Shown: positions 25,201-33,200, counted from the first letter of the stretch. The stretch is 64,000 nt of DNA from Pseudomonas putida (GCF_001941965.1 NZ_MKZO01000073.1:1-64000); one strand, 5' to 3'. Notes: generated by a model not told the origin, from the sequence alone. Numbers and translations are program-made.

Positions 25201-26129
25201 ATCGAGGCGCTCTCCAAGCGGTGGGTCGATGCCATCGATCATACGAGATCGCCTCAAAGAAAGGAAGGCCCGTGGGAATGTTTATGTTCCCGTAAGGAAC
25301 TTCATGGTTCCTGTAAAGGCTTGAGGTATTCGCTACAGTCCTGCAATTTTAAGCATGGCCTAGGCTTTACGCCACATTTTATTGGAGGATTTTGAAAGCT
25401 CTACGTAGTCAGTAAACAGAGGCCGAGTCACGAAGGAAAGCCAGCGTAGGTGTAACCCGAGTCGGCGGCATGAGATAGAAAGGCACTGTATAGGAACGAG
25501 CGCTACTCCCCTGCGGCCCTGATATCAAGAAATTGCCAGCAGCCTTTTTGGCCCCATGCAACCTCGCTGCGTTGAATGCTTCAGTGCCACACCCACCAGT
25601 CATAGCACCAGGCCACCGTACAGATGCGCAGTGATGAGGTCGCTACGTTGCTATTGCCGAGCGACGATCGCTCGCCTGAGCGCAAGCCAGAGGCCACCGG
25701 GAGCCGATTCGATACAGCTGGCTGCCTACCTGGATGTCCCTTAGATCACTTCAGCACCAGCTAAGGCTCAAAGCCTTCCGCCCGAACTATTTTTTCTTTG
25801 ATTTTTTTGGGCACGGAAGGTGTTCGCCAAGCCTCTCTTTGCAAACACTCGGGAGCACACGAGTACGCGAGCACTGGAGAGACCGGAGCACGGGAGTACG
25901 CGGCCTGAAAATTTATCCTTTTAAAATCAATAGGTTAGAGTGGTAAATTTAATAGAAATGCGTCAAATGGCCGTCACTCGAATGATCTATGGCGTCTGGA
26001 TGTACGAATTTCATGGTCTTGAAATACCTATTAAAAACGGTTTAGTCATGCTTAAACGACGCCAATTGACTCATGGCAAATAGCGCCGTTTAGGAGCATA
26101 TTGTCTCCACGCAAACGAGGAGACCAACA
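25201..26129. other. Long intergenic region of the second island
   Basis: More than 900 bp without a supported gene. It holds a short repetitive patch near 25848-25905 (GGAGCAC and GAGTACGCG each twice) and AT-rich text near 25910-25960 and 26025-26090 with GTTTA/TAAAC pairs. It could contain a promoter or replication-type sites for the 26130 gene. No T-run terminator stands out. Confidence 0.4.
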
Positions 26130-26750
26130 ATGTCCAATGTGAAGCAAAGCAAGGCAGTCGCCATGAAAAGGGCGGAAAGGGCACAGGCGGTGATGGATTT
26201 GCATTATCCGAACTACGCCCCAGAGTGGCTGTGGATCAGGGGCAAGAACCATGGCTTCAGCACCGTTCCAAGGACTCTTCCAATCGCTATGCAGGCGTTG
26301 AATGAACTCCCTGGGCACCCTGCTGGGCACACGCTCTTTTGCCTGTGGGCTCGTTCCCCAGATCACCCGCTGGTGATCATCGAAAGCCAGGCCACCTTCG
26401 CTGGCGAGGCAGGGTTCACTGGTACCAGGGCGGTCGACACGTGGCGCCGGCGGATGAAGATTTTGAAAGAGAACTGCTTCATCGATACCAAAAAGGGGAC
26501 ATCTGGTGAGTTCCACTACGTCCTGCTTCTGAATCCAAACGTTGCATTGGAACTGATGCACCGTAGGGGCCTTGTGTCCACTGACGTTTATTCGCGATTC
26601 ACGGAGCGGTTGTCCGAGATCGGCGGTTATGGCGACGTGACGGGCATTCGCGATTTCTGGGATCGGGAGCTCGCAGCCAAGGCAGCAGCTGAAGAAGCCG
26701 CAAAGGCGGAAGACCAAAAGAAAACTGAAGCTAATCCGACCTCGGGTTGA
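26130..26750 (+). CDS. Hypothetical protein of mobile elements
   Basis: A 206-residue soluble protein with AACGAGGAGA upstream. It contains PEWLWIRGKNHGFSTVPRTL, FAGEAGFTGTRAVDTWRRRM, and LKENCFIDTKKGTSGEFHYV, and ends in a charged alanine-rich helix. The central part reads like a winged-helix DNA-binding domain, as found in plasmid replication or partition accessory proteins, but I do not recognise the exact family. It is followed by a small membrane peptide gene at 26787, possibly in the same transcript. Confidence 0.6.
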   Translation: MSNVKQSKAVAMKRAERAQAVMDLHYPNYAPEWLWIRGKNHGFSTVPRTLPIAMQALNELPGHPAGHTLFCLWARSPDHPLVIIESQATFAGEAGFTGTRAVDTWRRRMKILKENCFIDTKKGTSGEFHYVLLLNPNVALELMHRRGLVSTDVYSRFTERLSEIGGYGDVTGIRDFWDRELAAKAAAEEAAKAEDQKKTEANPTSG

Positions 26751-26786
26751 GGTCACTAAACGCGGTCATCTTGGAGGTGTCCGAAA

Positions 26787-26918
26787 ATGTTGAAAATTTT
26801 GTCCGATTTATTGCTTGAGGTGCTGATTCAAGTTGGCGCCACTTTGGTACTGCAGTTGATGGAAAAAATAGCTCCAGGGCCTTGGATCAACTTACTGCTG
26901 TCGAGTGGGCTCACGTAG
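26787..26918 (+). CDS. 43-residue hydrophobic peptide
   Basis: GGAGGT is 8 nt before ATG 26787. The peptide MLKILSDLLLEVLIQVGATL VLQ... is one amphipathic-to-hydrophobic helix with a short polar tail, like small toxin or regulatory membrane peptides. Stop TAG at 26916-26918, followed by a weak hairpin GGGCTCA/TGAGCCC (26907-26925). It lies 36 bp downstream of the 26130 gene. Confidence 0.55.
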   Translation: MLKILSDLLLEVLIQVGATLVLQLMEKIAPGPWINLLLSSGLT

Positions 26919-26947
26919 TGAGCCCCTAAGGGAAACTAACTTTAAAC

Positions 26948-27151
26948 TCATCCATCACTGTAGTGCGCTTTCAAGGCGCGCCTTCTCATTATCATTTTAA
27001 CCCATGGATCATAATCAGCCGGAAGCCTTTCCAGTTCGGCCTGGGCTACTGCGCGCTGCTCAGGGGCTGCTAAGGCCTCTTTTATCTTTTGCTCAATCAT
27101 GGCGACAGCAAGGTTCGGATCATCTTCTTGCGCTCTAAACAGTTGCTGCAT
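26948..27151 (-). CDS. Small hypothetical protein
   Basis: A 67-residue charged helical protein from ATG 27151: MQQLFRAQEDDPNLAVAMIE, then AAPEQRAVAQAELERLPADY and a basic tail. No family recognised and no membrane span. Divergent from the 27329 gene, with an operator-like palindrome between them. Confidence 0.5.
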   Translation of the reverse strand: MQQLFRAQEDDPNLAVAMIEQKIKEALAAPEQRAVAQAELERLPADYDPWVKMIMRRRALKAHYSDG

Positions 27152-27279
27152 TACACCTACAAGGCGTTGACCGTAGAGAGAAATTTCATCAGGAAATATA
27201 TCTTACAGAACTATCTTTTTTCAAAATGATTAGGGGGTGGAGGGCAGATCGATATCTGAGTGCCATAATTTGCGAGACC

Positions 27280-27296
27280 ATTCTATAGTATAGAAT
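27280..27296. promoter_or_regulatory. 17-bp perfect palindrome, candidate operator
   Basis: ATTCTATA G TATAGAAT is perfectly symmetric around 27288, 33 bp upstream of ATG 27329 and between two divergent small genes. It has the size of a dimeric regulator site. Confidence 0.65.
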
Positions 27297-27328
27297 ACCC
27301 TTCTTTCTCAGGCACACGGAGTACAGCT

Positions 27329-27583
27329 ATGCACGGATTGGAATTATCTGCAGAGGCCCAAGCTCTGGTGCGGCGGTATGCCGATGGCCTGGACTCGGCT
27401 GAAGCTGTGGCCTACGAGCTTTGGCGTCAAAAGCTCACGCCTGAAGAGCCAGATCCTAGGGCTGCAGACGTGATCTACTGGTCAAAGGAACTGGAATGGG
27501 GCATCCCATCAGAAAGCGCTGAAGAGGCCTGGGCCTCGATGCTGAGGGGTCTTAAACAGCTTCAAAACCCTAACCGTAATTGA
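27329..27583 (+). CDS. Small hypothetical protein
   Basis: An 84-residue acidic soluble protein: MHGLELSAEAQALVRRYADG, then AVAYELWRQKLTPEEPDPRA and AWASMLRGLKQLQ. CACGGAG precedes the ATG by 9 nt. No family recognised. Control by the palindrome at 27280-27296 is likely. Confidence 0.6.
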   Translation: MHGLELSAEAQALVRRYADGLDSAEAVAYELWRQKLTPEEPDPRAADVIYWSKELEWGIPSESAEEAWASMLRGLKQLQNPNRN

Positions 27584-27913
27584 GAGCTTGCTGCCACCGG
27601 CGCCAGCGCCAGCAAACTCTTCTGTGAGAAGTTAATTTTAATGCTCGTTTGGTGAGTTGACCGTCTTCCGTGACATCGAAACAGTTATGTTAAATACAGG
27701 GTGTTTTAGTTGAAACGATTGCAGGAACCGAGGTTGGTTTAATGCACTCGTAAGTAGGAGTATTGGGGGTTGCGATCATAATCGAAGCAAACCAACCCAC
27801 AAAAAAAGACTTCATGTCAAGTTTTAGCATTTATTTTTTCTCGCTCACAGTAAGGAGTGCGCTCCTCAACTTTTAGGCGAGTGCGCTTGTTAATAATTAA
27901 ACAATAGTAATAC
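27584..27913. other. Intergenic region
   Basis: About 330 bp, AT-rich toward 27800-27900, without an open frame of note. A short GGAG-TGCG-CTCC hairpin near 27854 is the only structure seen. Confidence 0.4.
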
Positions 27914-28231
27914 CTAGTCTCTCTCTCTCCGACCATGGAGTGCATCAGCAAATTCCCGAACGAGGCTATTCGGTACCTTTCTGAAATTGCGTACGAATCC
28001 TTCGTCTACAACTGCAAAGCAATCATCTAAATCAATAAAAGCAATATTTCGGTTCAGGCATTCATCGACCAGTTCATCAAGAATTGACGTCGTCAGTCGG
28101 GCAACACCTAAGAGGTCTTTTAGACCATCACGAGAAATTAGAAATTTCCCGCGAGTTTTACCCCCAAAAGGGGTTTCATAAATTTGTTTTTCAAGTAGCT
28201 CTGCTACTTTTGGGATGGCGCGAAACAGCAT
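27914..28231 (-). CDS. Hypothetical protein
   Basis: A 105-residue soluble protein, MLFRAIPKVAELLEKQIYET at the start and LLGVARLTTSILDELVDECL in the middle, acidic and helical with a basic C-terminus (HGRRERD). No family recognised. It stands alone between AT-rich spacers. GC is lower than in the chromosome, in line with transfer. Confidence 0.55.
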   Translation of the reverse strand: MLFRAIPKVAELLEKQIYETPFGGKTRGKFLISRDGLKDLLGVARLTTSILDELVDECLNRNIAFIDLDDCFAVVDEGFVRNFRKVPNSLVREFADALHGRRERD

Positions 28232-28464
28232 ATTTCACCCGGGGAAGAAGACGTCTTCTAGGCGTAACTCTACACACCCAAGAGATGCTTTCCAAGCCCC
28301 TATGAGGTGTTTTTTTTCATCTATAAGGGGTGTTTTCCGATCTTTCTGGTGGCACTGAATCGCCACACCAACGCCACACCATAGCCATTTCAAAGCCACC
28401 GAAATACCCGGGGCGACCTCGCACCTTCCCAGATGTACATGCTAGGCCTTTATTTTCGTTGCCA

Positions 28465-28662
28465 TCAAGGTTGCCCAACCGGCGTAGCCGGTTGGCGCGC
28501 CAGCGCCAGCAGCTGCTCGATCGTTATCGTTATTTCGGCGCCAGCCGCTGAGCCCGGGAGAGGTGTGGGTGTTGCCGGCGCCAGCCGGCGCTGCGTGCTT
28601 GTGCTGCGTGCCCTTCCTGGTGCTACGGCGCCGATGGTGCTGCTACCCGATGGCCTGGCCAT
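28465..28662 (-). CDS. Small Ala/Pro-rich protein, second of a pair
   Basis: A 65-residue frame from ATG 28662 that overlaps the end of the gene upstream on the same strand by 20 bp. It is rich in Ala, Pro and Thr and ends with ITITIEQLLALARQPATP. No family recognised. The region is loaded with GGCGCC motifs, so composition alone may keep this frame open. Confidence 0.35.
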   Translation of the reverse strand: MARPSGSSTIGAVAPGRARSTSTQRRLAPATPTPLPGSAAGAEITITIEQLLALARQPATPVGQP

Positions 28663-28798
28663 CTTTCACCGCTGAGGCGCAGATTGCTGCGTATTCCTGC
28701 TTGGGTACCGAGGGTGGATTCGGCGGAGGAGTGAGTGTGACGATCAGCGAGATGGTGGTCACTGCGAGTATGAGCAGTTGAATGATGCGGTCGAACAT
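28643..28798 (-). CDS. 51-residue membrane-anchored peptide
   Basis: AGGAG stands 10 nt before ATG 28798. The peptide starts MFDRIIQLLILAVTTISLIV and continues with a Pro-rich stretch (TPPPNPPSVP), then a polar tail. One N-terminal transmembrane helix is clear. It resembles in layout the other short membrane peptides of this island but not in sequence. Confidence 0.55.
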   Translation of the reverse strand: MFDRIIQLLILAVTTISLIVTLTPPPNPPSVPKQEYAAICASAVKDGQAIG

Positions 28799-28978
28799 AG
28801 GGTGGCTCTCCTGGGCCTTTTGATTTCTGCCAGCGTGCCGTCACGACGGTTTCGAAGTCCTCTTGTGGGTTTGCCGCCCTCAAGTCCTGGGCGTCACGAC
28901 GCTGGCCAGGTCAATCATCACCCGCTCCGAGCTCACCGATTTCTGGAGGTTTCCCATTTACCGGCGCCGATCGTAGCC

Positions 28979-29269
28979 ATGCCCCATTTTGACCTGGTCA
29001 CCTGCAGGCGGCGCGCCGGCGCCAGCATCAACCTGGTCGAACTGCAACAGCTCCTCGAACACTTCGACCATGTGGCGCGCCAGCGCCAACCCGGGCCAAC
29101 TTGGGGGCCCGACAGGGCCTGCAGCTGTGTCGTTCTGGGCTATCACCAGGTGCAGTTGGTAAAGCGTACTGCAGACGCATCCTGGGCCGCGATGGGAGGT
29201 GCTGCAGCTTGCCGCTGCAGTATCGGCAGTCGTGATGTTTGTTTTGTGTCTGCGACTTTCACTAGCTGA
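28979..29269 (+). CDS. Possible small protein
   Basis: A 96-residue frame from ATG 28979 with a plausible helix (INLVELQQLLEHFDHVARQR) and many Cys later. No good ribosome site is seen at the proper distance. It may be real or a GC-rich spurious frame; a competing frame covers the same DNA on the minus strand. Confidence 0.3.
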   Translation: MPHFDLVTCRRRAGASINLVELQQLLEHFDHVARQRQPGPTWGPDRACSCVVLGYHQVQLVKRTADASWAAMGGAAACRCSIGSRDVCFVSATFTS

Positions 29270-29589
29270 AGCATAGTGCTTCCGAGATTTTAACATACGA
29301 CCAAAAGCGGACTTTTTCTATTGTGACTAAGGTGGGCAGATTTTCCTAATTAATGGAAAATAAATCTGTAGCCGTTTCGTCTCTTTGCTCTATAGCTGAC
29401 ATCCACAAGAATTTCTTTGGGTGGCTTCGACGAATGGGTGACAGAGCCCATTGGCCTTTCCATTATGCTGCTAGAGCTATTTTCTCACAGACATTCGTGA
29501 CCCAGAGATAGCCTGAGGATAATTTTAGAGATAAAGAGCTCTCGCTCAGAGAATAATAGTCATTAAATTCATAGTATTATGTGGTGATA

Positions 29590-29610
29590 CGATTCCTGTC
29601 TCCGCACCAG
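29590..29610 (+). other. Degenerate tRNA 3'-end repeat, attR of the second island
   Basis: CGATTCCTGTCTCCG-CACCAG matches 14315-14336 except for one missing G. It marks the right end of a 15.3-kb island beginning at the tRNA 3' half. The tRNA homology to its left is already lost. Confidence 0.75.
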
Positions 29611-29617
29611 AAAAATC

Positions 29618-29650
29618 AAGGCTTGCAGTGATGCAGGCCTTTTTTGTTTT
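29618..29650 (+). terminator. Terminator right of attR
   Basis: AAGGCTTGCA, loop GTGA, TGCAGGCCTT then T-rich. One G-U pair in the stem. Placed like the terminator at 14380 relative to the tRNA end. Confidence 0.8.
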
Positions 29651-30086
29651 TCCGCCGGACTAGCTTGGGCTAGCAGGAAGTGGGATTCCATCGCTGTGGA
29701 AATATTGCAATTTCTGCGAAATATGCATCCACTCCTGGAAGATGTTGAAGCACTACAAAACTTTCTTGTCTCGGAAGCAACCGGCGGGAACGAGGACGGT
29801 TCGGCGTATACCTTGCTACGATGAACCTTTCTGTTCACTGATCCAGAGTACCGGGGCGCTCTCCGCCTTGGTGTGCATCGAATGATTGTGGGCGTTTTGC
29901 TACCGCCGCCATAGTTCTGTAGTCCCCTGTAACCCGTTTCAGAGAAGCCGCAGGTCAACTATGACGGCGTATCCAGCGAGAGGCGTAGCTGTATCGGTGC
30001 GACGGGCAGTGTGAGACCGTTCATACTGTTTTCTTGAACCCCATTTCCTTGCCGACACTCCACCGCCTAAATCGAGGAGTGCAGCG

Positions 30087-30365
30087 ATGAATGCGATCGA
30101 GAACCCTTGGTGGATGCATGTAGTCGGAACCGAAGCGATGGATAGTTGGTTTTCCATCTATGACGATCATCGGTTGCGTCGGGACTATCCCAGTCATTAT
30201 CACGACGAATTGCTGAGACGCGCAGACGAGATGGACCGCCAGAAGCTGATTGATTGGCGGCAGTGGAGAGATCTGCGAATCCTGGCGGATCGGAGCTATC
30301 TGGAAGCCGTGGCAGGCGCCGAATTCGCAGCGCCTGCCACCGAGGCTCATGGCTGCCGGAAATGA
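30087..30365 (+). CDS. Hypothetical protein of the stress cluster
   Basis: A 92-residue charged protein (MNAIENPWWMHVVGTEAMDS, WFSIYDDHRLRRDYPSHYHD, RQKLIDWRQWRDLRILADRS), with ATCGAGGAGTGCAGCG just before the ATG. No family recognised. It opens the group of DUF892, Mn-catalase and KGG genes, which in P. aeruginosa belongs to a stationary-phase set, so a stress role is plausible by context only. Confidence 0.6.
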   Translation: MNAIENPWWMHVVGTEAMDSWFSIYDDHRLRRDYPSHYHDELLRRADEMDRQKLIDWRQWRDLRILADRSYLEAVAGAEFAAPATEAHGCRK

Positions 30366-30549
30366 CCGGGGGTGGTGCCCGGTTCATGGTCGTGTTCGAG
30401 GCGTTGCACCTGTACGTCGCTGAAGGAGGAAGCGGTGTCGGGCATGAGAGTTCGCAAGTGGGCGTCGGCTTGCTCCGGGGTCAGCGTTTCCTCATCGCTG
30501 TAGAGCTCGCAGGAACCGGGCTGATTTTTTTGGTCAGGCGCTGGGTGGC

Positions 30550-30798
30550 ATGACGATGACCGACGAGGTCGTGAAGGGCGCCATGGCCGGGTATGTCTTC
30601 GAGAATCTGGAAATCGCCACCTACACGGTACTGATTGAAGCGGCAGAGGTAGCAGGGGAGCTCGAGACTGTGGAAGTCTGCCGGTCCATTATCAAGGAAG
30701 AGGTTGCCATGGCTGAATGGCTGAAAGAGCATCTGCCGGAAGTAACCCGAGCCTTCCTCGAACGCTCGGCTGACCCTGGTGCAGTGGCAAAGCGCTGA
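30550..30798 (+). pseudogene. DUF892 (YciF-type) ferritin-like protein, C-terminal half
   Basis: The 82 residues match the second half of DUF892 proteins: TDEVVKGAMAGYVFENLEIA, TYTVLIEAAEVAGELETVE, CRSIIKEEVAMAEWLKEHLP, VTRAFL. The family is about 165 residues and forms a four-helix ferritin-like bundle; the first helix pair is missing. The frame upstream (ADFFGQALGG) still reads family-like for about ten codons, then turns to noise and stops at 30445. So this is a 5'-truncated gene. It lies in front of, and convergent with, the Mn-catalase gene. Confidence 0.8.
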
Positions 30799-30849
30799 GC
30801 GAGGGGTAAGCGAAGCCGCACCGGACAAGGTGCCCCGTGCGGCTTTCTC

Positions 30850-31725
30850 CTACGCGTCGGTGTCGTTGACCTTGCCCAGGTCAGCCGCAGTGATGGGTTG
30901 TGCATCGGGATTGGACTGGGTCCTGAGTTTCATGGCTTCGAGGGTGCTTGCAGAGAAAGCATCCAACTGCACGGAAGCCGATCCGTCGCCGCCATCCACG
31001 GCCGGCTGTGGGTTCTCGACATAGACCCAGTCTTCGCCTTCGTTCCATGGACCGCGTATTTCACTGCCACTGGACAGGTTGAAGTAGGTCTGGTTGAACG
31101 TCGGGTCTCCAGGCAGCTTGCCTTGCGGGAAGTTAGGCTGGATCGAATGCAACGCTTTCTCGAACGCTTGCTGGTGGGCTATTTCCCGGCTCATGAGGAA
31201 GCCCAGCGCGTCCTTGATGCCTGGGTCATCGGTGAGGTTGATCAGACGCTCGTAGACGATCTTGGCCCGGGCCTCGGCGGCGATGTTCGAGCGCAGGTCT
31301 GCGGTCGGTTCACCGATTGTGTCGATATAGGCGGCCGTCCAGGGTACACCGCCTGAATTCACCAGCGGAGCGCCGGCTCCGTACAAAAGGCTGGTGATAT
31401 GGGAGTCGTTGCCCGCCCCGGTCAGTGACCGATACAGTTCGCCCTCCGCTTCCACGCCTTCCGCCATGCGGCCCTTGGCGCCCTTGTTGAGCATCACCAC
31501 GATGGAGCCGATCACTTCCAGATGACTCAATTCTTCGGTGGCGATATCGAACAGCATGTCTTTGCGACCTGGGTCATCCTCGCTGACGGCTTGGGTGAAA
31601 TAGCGCATAGCCGCTGCCAGTTCGCCCTGAGGGCCACCAAATTGTTCCAACAGGAGGTTGGCCAGGGCCGGATCGGGCGCGGAGACGCGCACGGTGTACT
31701 GCAATCGCTTGTTGTGCATGAACAT
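30850..31725 (-). CDS. katN: Manganese catalase KatN
   Basis: A 291-residue non-haem catalase that turns hydrogen peroxide into water and oxygen at a dimanganese centre. The four-helix bundle ligands are visible: Glu in GGPQGELAAAMRYFTQ, the EExxH-type IATEELSHLEVIGSIV, a Glu in AEARAKIVYERLINL and His in SREIAHQQAFEKAL. ATG 31725 is preceded by GAGGAAAA at 4 nt. It lies 90 bp downstream of a KGG-repeat gene on the same strand, with a GC-rich hairpin between them. Such genes are induced in stationary phase in Pseudomonas. Confidence 0.95.
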   Translation of the reverse strand: MFMHNKRLQYTVRVSAPDPALANLLLEQFGGPQGELAAAMRYFTQAVSEDDPGRKDMLFDIATEELSHLEVIGSIVVMLNKGAKGRMAEGVEAEGELYRSLTGAGNDSHITSLLYGAGAPLVNSGGVPWTAAYIDTIGEPTADLRSNIAAEARAKIVYERLINLTDDPGIKDALGFLMSREIAHQQAFEKALHSIQPNFPQGKLPGDPTFNQTYFNLSSGSEIRGPWNEGEDWVYVENPQPAVDGGDGSASVQLDAFSASTLEAMKLRTQSNPDAQPITAADLGKVNDTDA

Positions 31726-31745
31726 GGGATTTTCCTCGACAGGCA

Positions 31746-31768
31746 GCCGGGGCGGTTGCCGCCCCGGC
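31746..31768 (-). promoter_or_regulatory. GC hairpin between KGG gene and katN
   Basis: GCCGGGGCGG, loop TTG, CCGCCCCGGC. No T-run follows on either strand, so it may be a processing or stability element of a KGG-katN transcript rather than a full terminator. Confidence 0.6.
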
Positions 31769-31815
31769 AGGAGTGCACGGTTTGCTAGTGATCATCACTG
31801 CATCTGACGGATCGG

Positions 31816-32034
31816 TCAGCGATTCTTGTCATCGCCGTTGCGCCCCCCACCGTGACTATGTTGGCCACCAACCCGGCCGGCCTCGGAAGCTCTTTCTCGA
31901 TCGTTCTTGAAGTTGCCGCCAGAAGCCCGGCCTCCCTTCTGTCCCGCTTCCGATGCGCGTTTTGGGTCGTTTGCAAAGTTGCCTGAATTGGCATTGCCGC
32001 TTTGCTTGCCGCCTTTATTCTGATTGTCAGCCAT
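31816..32034 (-). CDS. KGG-repeat stress protein (short)
   Basis: A 72-residue hydrophilic protein made of the con-10/GsiB/YciG type KGG motif: SGNFANDPKRASEAGQKGG, then ASGGNFKNDRERASEAGRV and a His/Gly tail. Such hydrophilin-like proteins build up under desiccation or general stress. Translation starts at ATG 32034, with AAAGGTG 7 nt before. The motif ACACAG-N6-CTGTGT ends 22 nt upstream and also precedes the longer KGG gene at 32802-33155. katN follows on the same strand. Confidence 0.92.
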   Translation of the reverse strand: MADNQNKGGKQSGNANSGNFANDPKRASEAGQKGGRASGGNFKNDRERASEAGRVGGQHSHGGGRNGDDKNR

Positions 32035-32055
32035 GATTATTCACCTTTATCTAAA

Positions 32056-32073
32056 ACACAGGTTGTTCTGTGT
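32056..32073 (-). promoter_or_regulatory. ACACAG-N6-CTGTGT motif upstream of the short KGG gene
   Basis: A perfect dyad with 6-bp arms and 6-bp spacer, 22 bp from the start codon. The identical arms and spacing recur at 33183-33200. Either an operator or an mRNA leader hairpin. Confidence 0.7.
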
Positions 32074-32379
32074 TTAATAAAGACTTGGGTGAGGCGGTAG
32101 GTTTAACAATTTATTTTCAATTCGGCGATGAGATGTCTTAATGATGATGAGTCGAACTACTTGCGCTCAATAAATCTGGCTGGCTGTTATGTAGGGGTGC
32201 ATAAGCCGATCAAATAGTTGTACGGGTTTCAGAAAACCCTATGCAAGTCGGATGTACTTGTACAGGTTATAGGGCCAGTGGTCTGAATCAAGGAAGTTTT
32301 TTTGCTGTCATCACGCTCGGGACCGAATCACCGCGTAGAGTATTCGATGGGTTTTGAATAACCGGCTCAGGAGAGCGCA
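32074..32379. other. Intergenic region
   Basis: About 300 bp between the divergent KGG gene and the 32380 gene. AT-rich around 32090-32130; it must hold promoters for both. No further structure recognised. Confidence 0.4.
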
Positions 32380-32679
32380 ATGAGAATTCGTGGAGAGGTA
32401 TTTTAGGCATGGGCAGATGACGGCTTGCATCACCGTACCTATGACGAAATCCAAGATAACGGGATCAGCATTAACGTTCAGGTCAGGTTGTCTCGTACAG
32501 GGAATACGCAACTATTTATTGGTGTCTATGCGGCAGATGGGCACATCCTACATGAAGAAATGTTCGATTCGCGTCCTGGCGAGTCCATGTCTAAGGCGTT
32601 GGCTAATGGGGTGTTGGAGGCAAGGCAGTGGCAAACGGATAGGACGGCTAGTGATGGTATTAAGCAAAGTTTAAATTAA
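32380..32679 (+). pseudogene. Hypothetical protein gene with an amber codon at position 9
   Basis: A good ribosome site (AGGAG 6 nt before) precedes ATG 32380. The text is MRIRGEVF, then TAG at 32404-32406, then AWADDGLHHRTYDEIQ in the same frame and a full, protein-like remainder (VQVRLSRTGNTQLFIGVYAA, DGHILHEEMFDSRPGESMSK) to 32679. Repaired, it has 99 residues. The family is not known to me. Only one lesion is seen, so the change is recent, or the stop is bypassed. A TTG at 32425 could restart it but lacks a ribosome site. Confidence 0.65.
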
Positions 32680-32766
32680 CGTTCTTCACCAGCGTCATCG
32701 AGCACGTTCCTGTCTGATAGGCATTCCCCAGCATTCGAGAGGTAGAACCGCCTTTTCATTGAGGGC

Positions 32767-32788
32767 ACCAGGGCGAAATCGCCCTGGT
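32767..32788 (-). terminator. Terminator of the long KGG gene
   Basis: ACCAGGGCGA, AA, TCGCCCTGGT just past the stop at 32802 on the minus strand, followed by CC-T-rich text. Weak T-run. Confidence 0.65.
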
Positions 32789-32801
32789 ACGCAGTGGTTG
32801 T

Positions 32802-33155
32802 TTAACGATTGTCGTCACGTTGACGGCCGCCGCCATGGCTGTGTTGCCCACCTACGCGACCGGCTTCCGAAGCGCGCTCTGGGTCGTTGGCAAAATTACC
32901 GCCTGAAGCCTGCCCCCCCTTCTGGCCGGCTTCTGCGGCGCGCTCTGGATCGTTCTTGAAGTTACCGCCAGATGCTTGCCCTCCTTTTTGACCTGCTTCC
33001 GAGGCGCGCTGTGGGTCGTTGGCGAAGTTGCCTCCCGAAGCCTGCCCGCCCTTGCGGCCGGCCTCCGAGGCCTTCTCCCGATCATTCGCGAAATTGCCGG
33101 GGTTGGATTGTGCGGTACCACCTTGTTGGCCACGGTCGTCTTGATTGTTTGCCAT
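32802..33155 (-). CDS. KGG-repeat stress protein (long)
   Basis: A 117-residue hydrophilic protein with four KGG-type repeats, each of the form (S)GNFANDPERASEAGQKGGQA, ending in a HSHGGGR tail. It shares both end and repeat text with the short KGG protein, so the two are paralogues differing by repeat number. ATG 33155 with AGGTGAAAG before it. The upstream dyad ACACAG-N6-CTGTGT is at 33183-33200. Likely a general-stress hydrophilin; no enzymatic role expected. Confidence 0.93.
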   Translation of the reverse strand: MANNQDDRGQQGGTAQSNPGNFANDREKASEAGRKGGQASGGNFANDPQRASEAGQKGGQASGGNFKNDPERAAEAGQKGGQASGGNFANDPERASEAGRVGGQHSHGGGRQRDDNR

Positions 33156-33182
33156 GATCTTTCACCTCACGTTTTCGGTTCG

Positions 33183-33200
33183 ACACAGGAAGGTCTGTGT
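33183..33200 (-). promoter_or_regulatory. ACACAG-N6-CTGTGT motif upstream of the long KGG gene
   Basis: Same perfect dyad as at 32056-32073 with a different 6-bp spacer, 27 bp from the start codon. Confidence 0.7.

Larger units (their letters stand above)
29270..30086. other. Right island junction and flank, no gene seen
   Basis: About 800 bp with no convincing gene. It contains the degenerate attachment repeat (29590-29610), a terminator, and GGGCTAGCA-type repeats (29652-29668). Confidence 0.5.

Noticed and set aside
28778..28978. Extension of the 28979 frame to 28778
   Set aside because: It overlaps the start and ribosome site of the convincing minus-strand peptide gene at 28643-28798.
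30347..30560. Minus-strand frame with text like YSDEETLTPEQADAHLRTLM
   Set aside because: Protein-like for about 50 residues, but no start codon in frame and it overlaps the DUF892 remnant; left out for lack of support.
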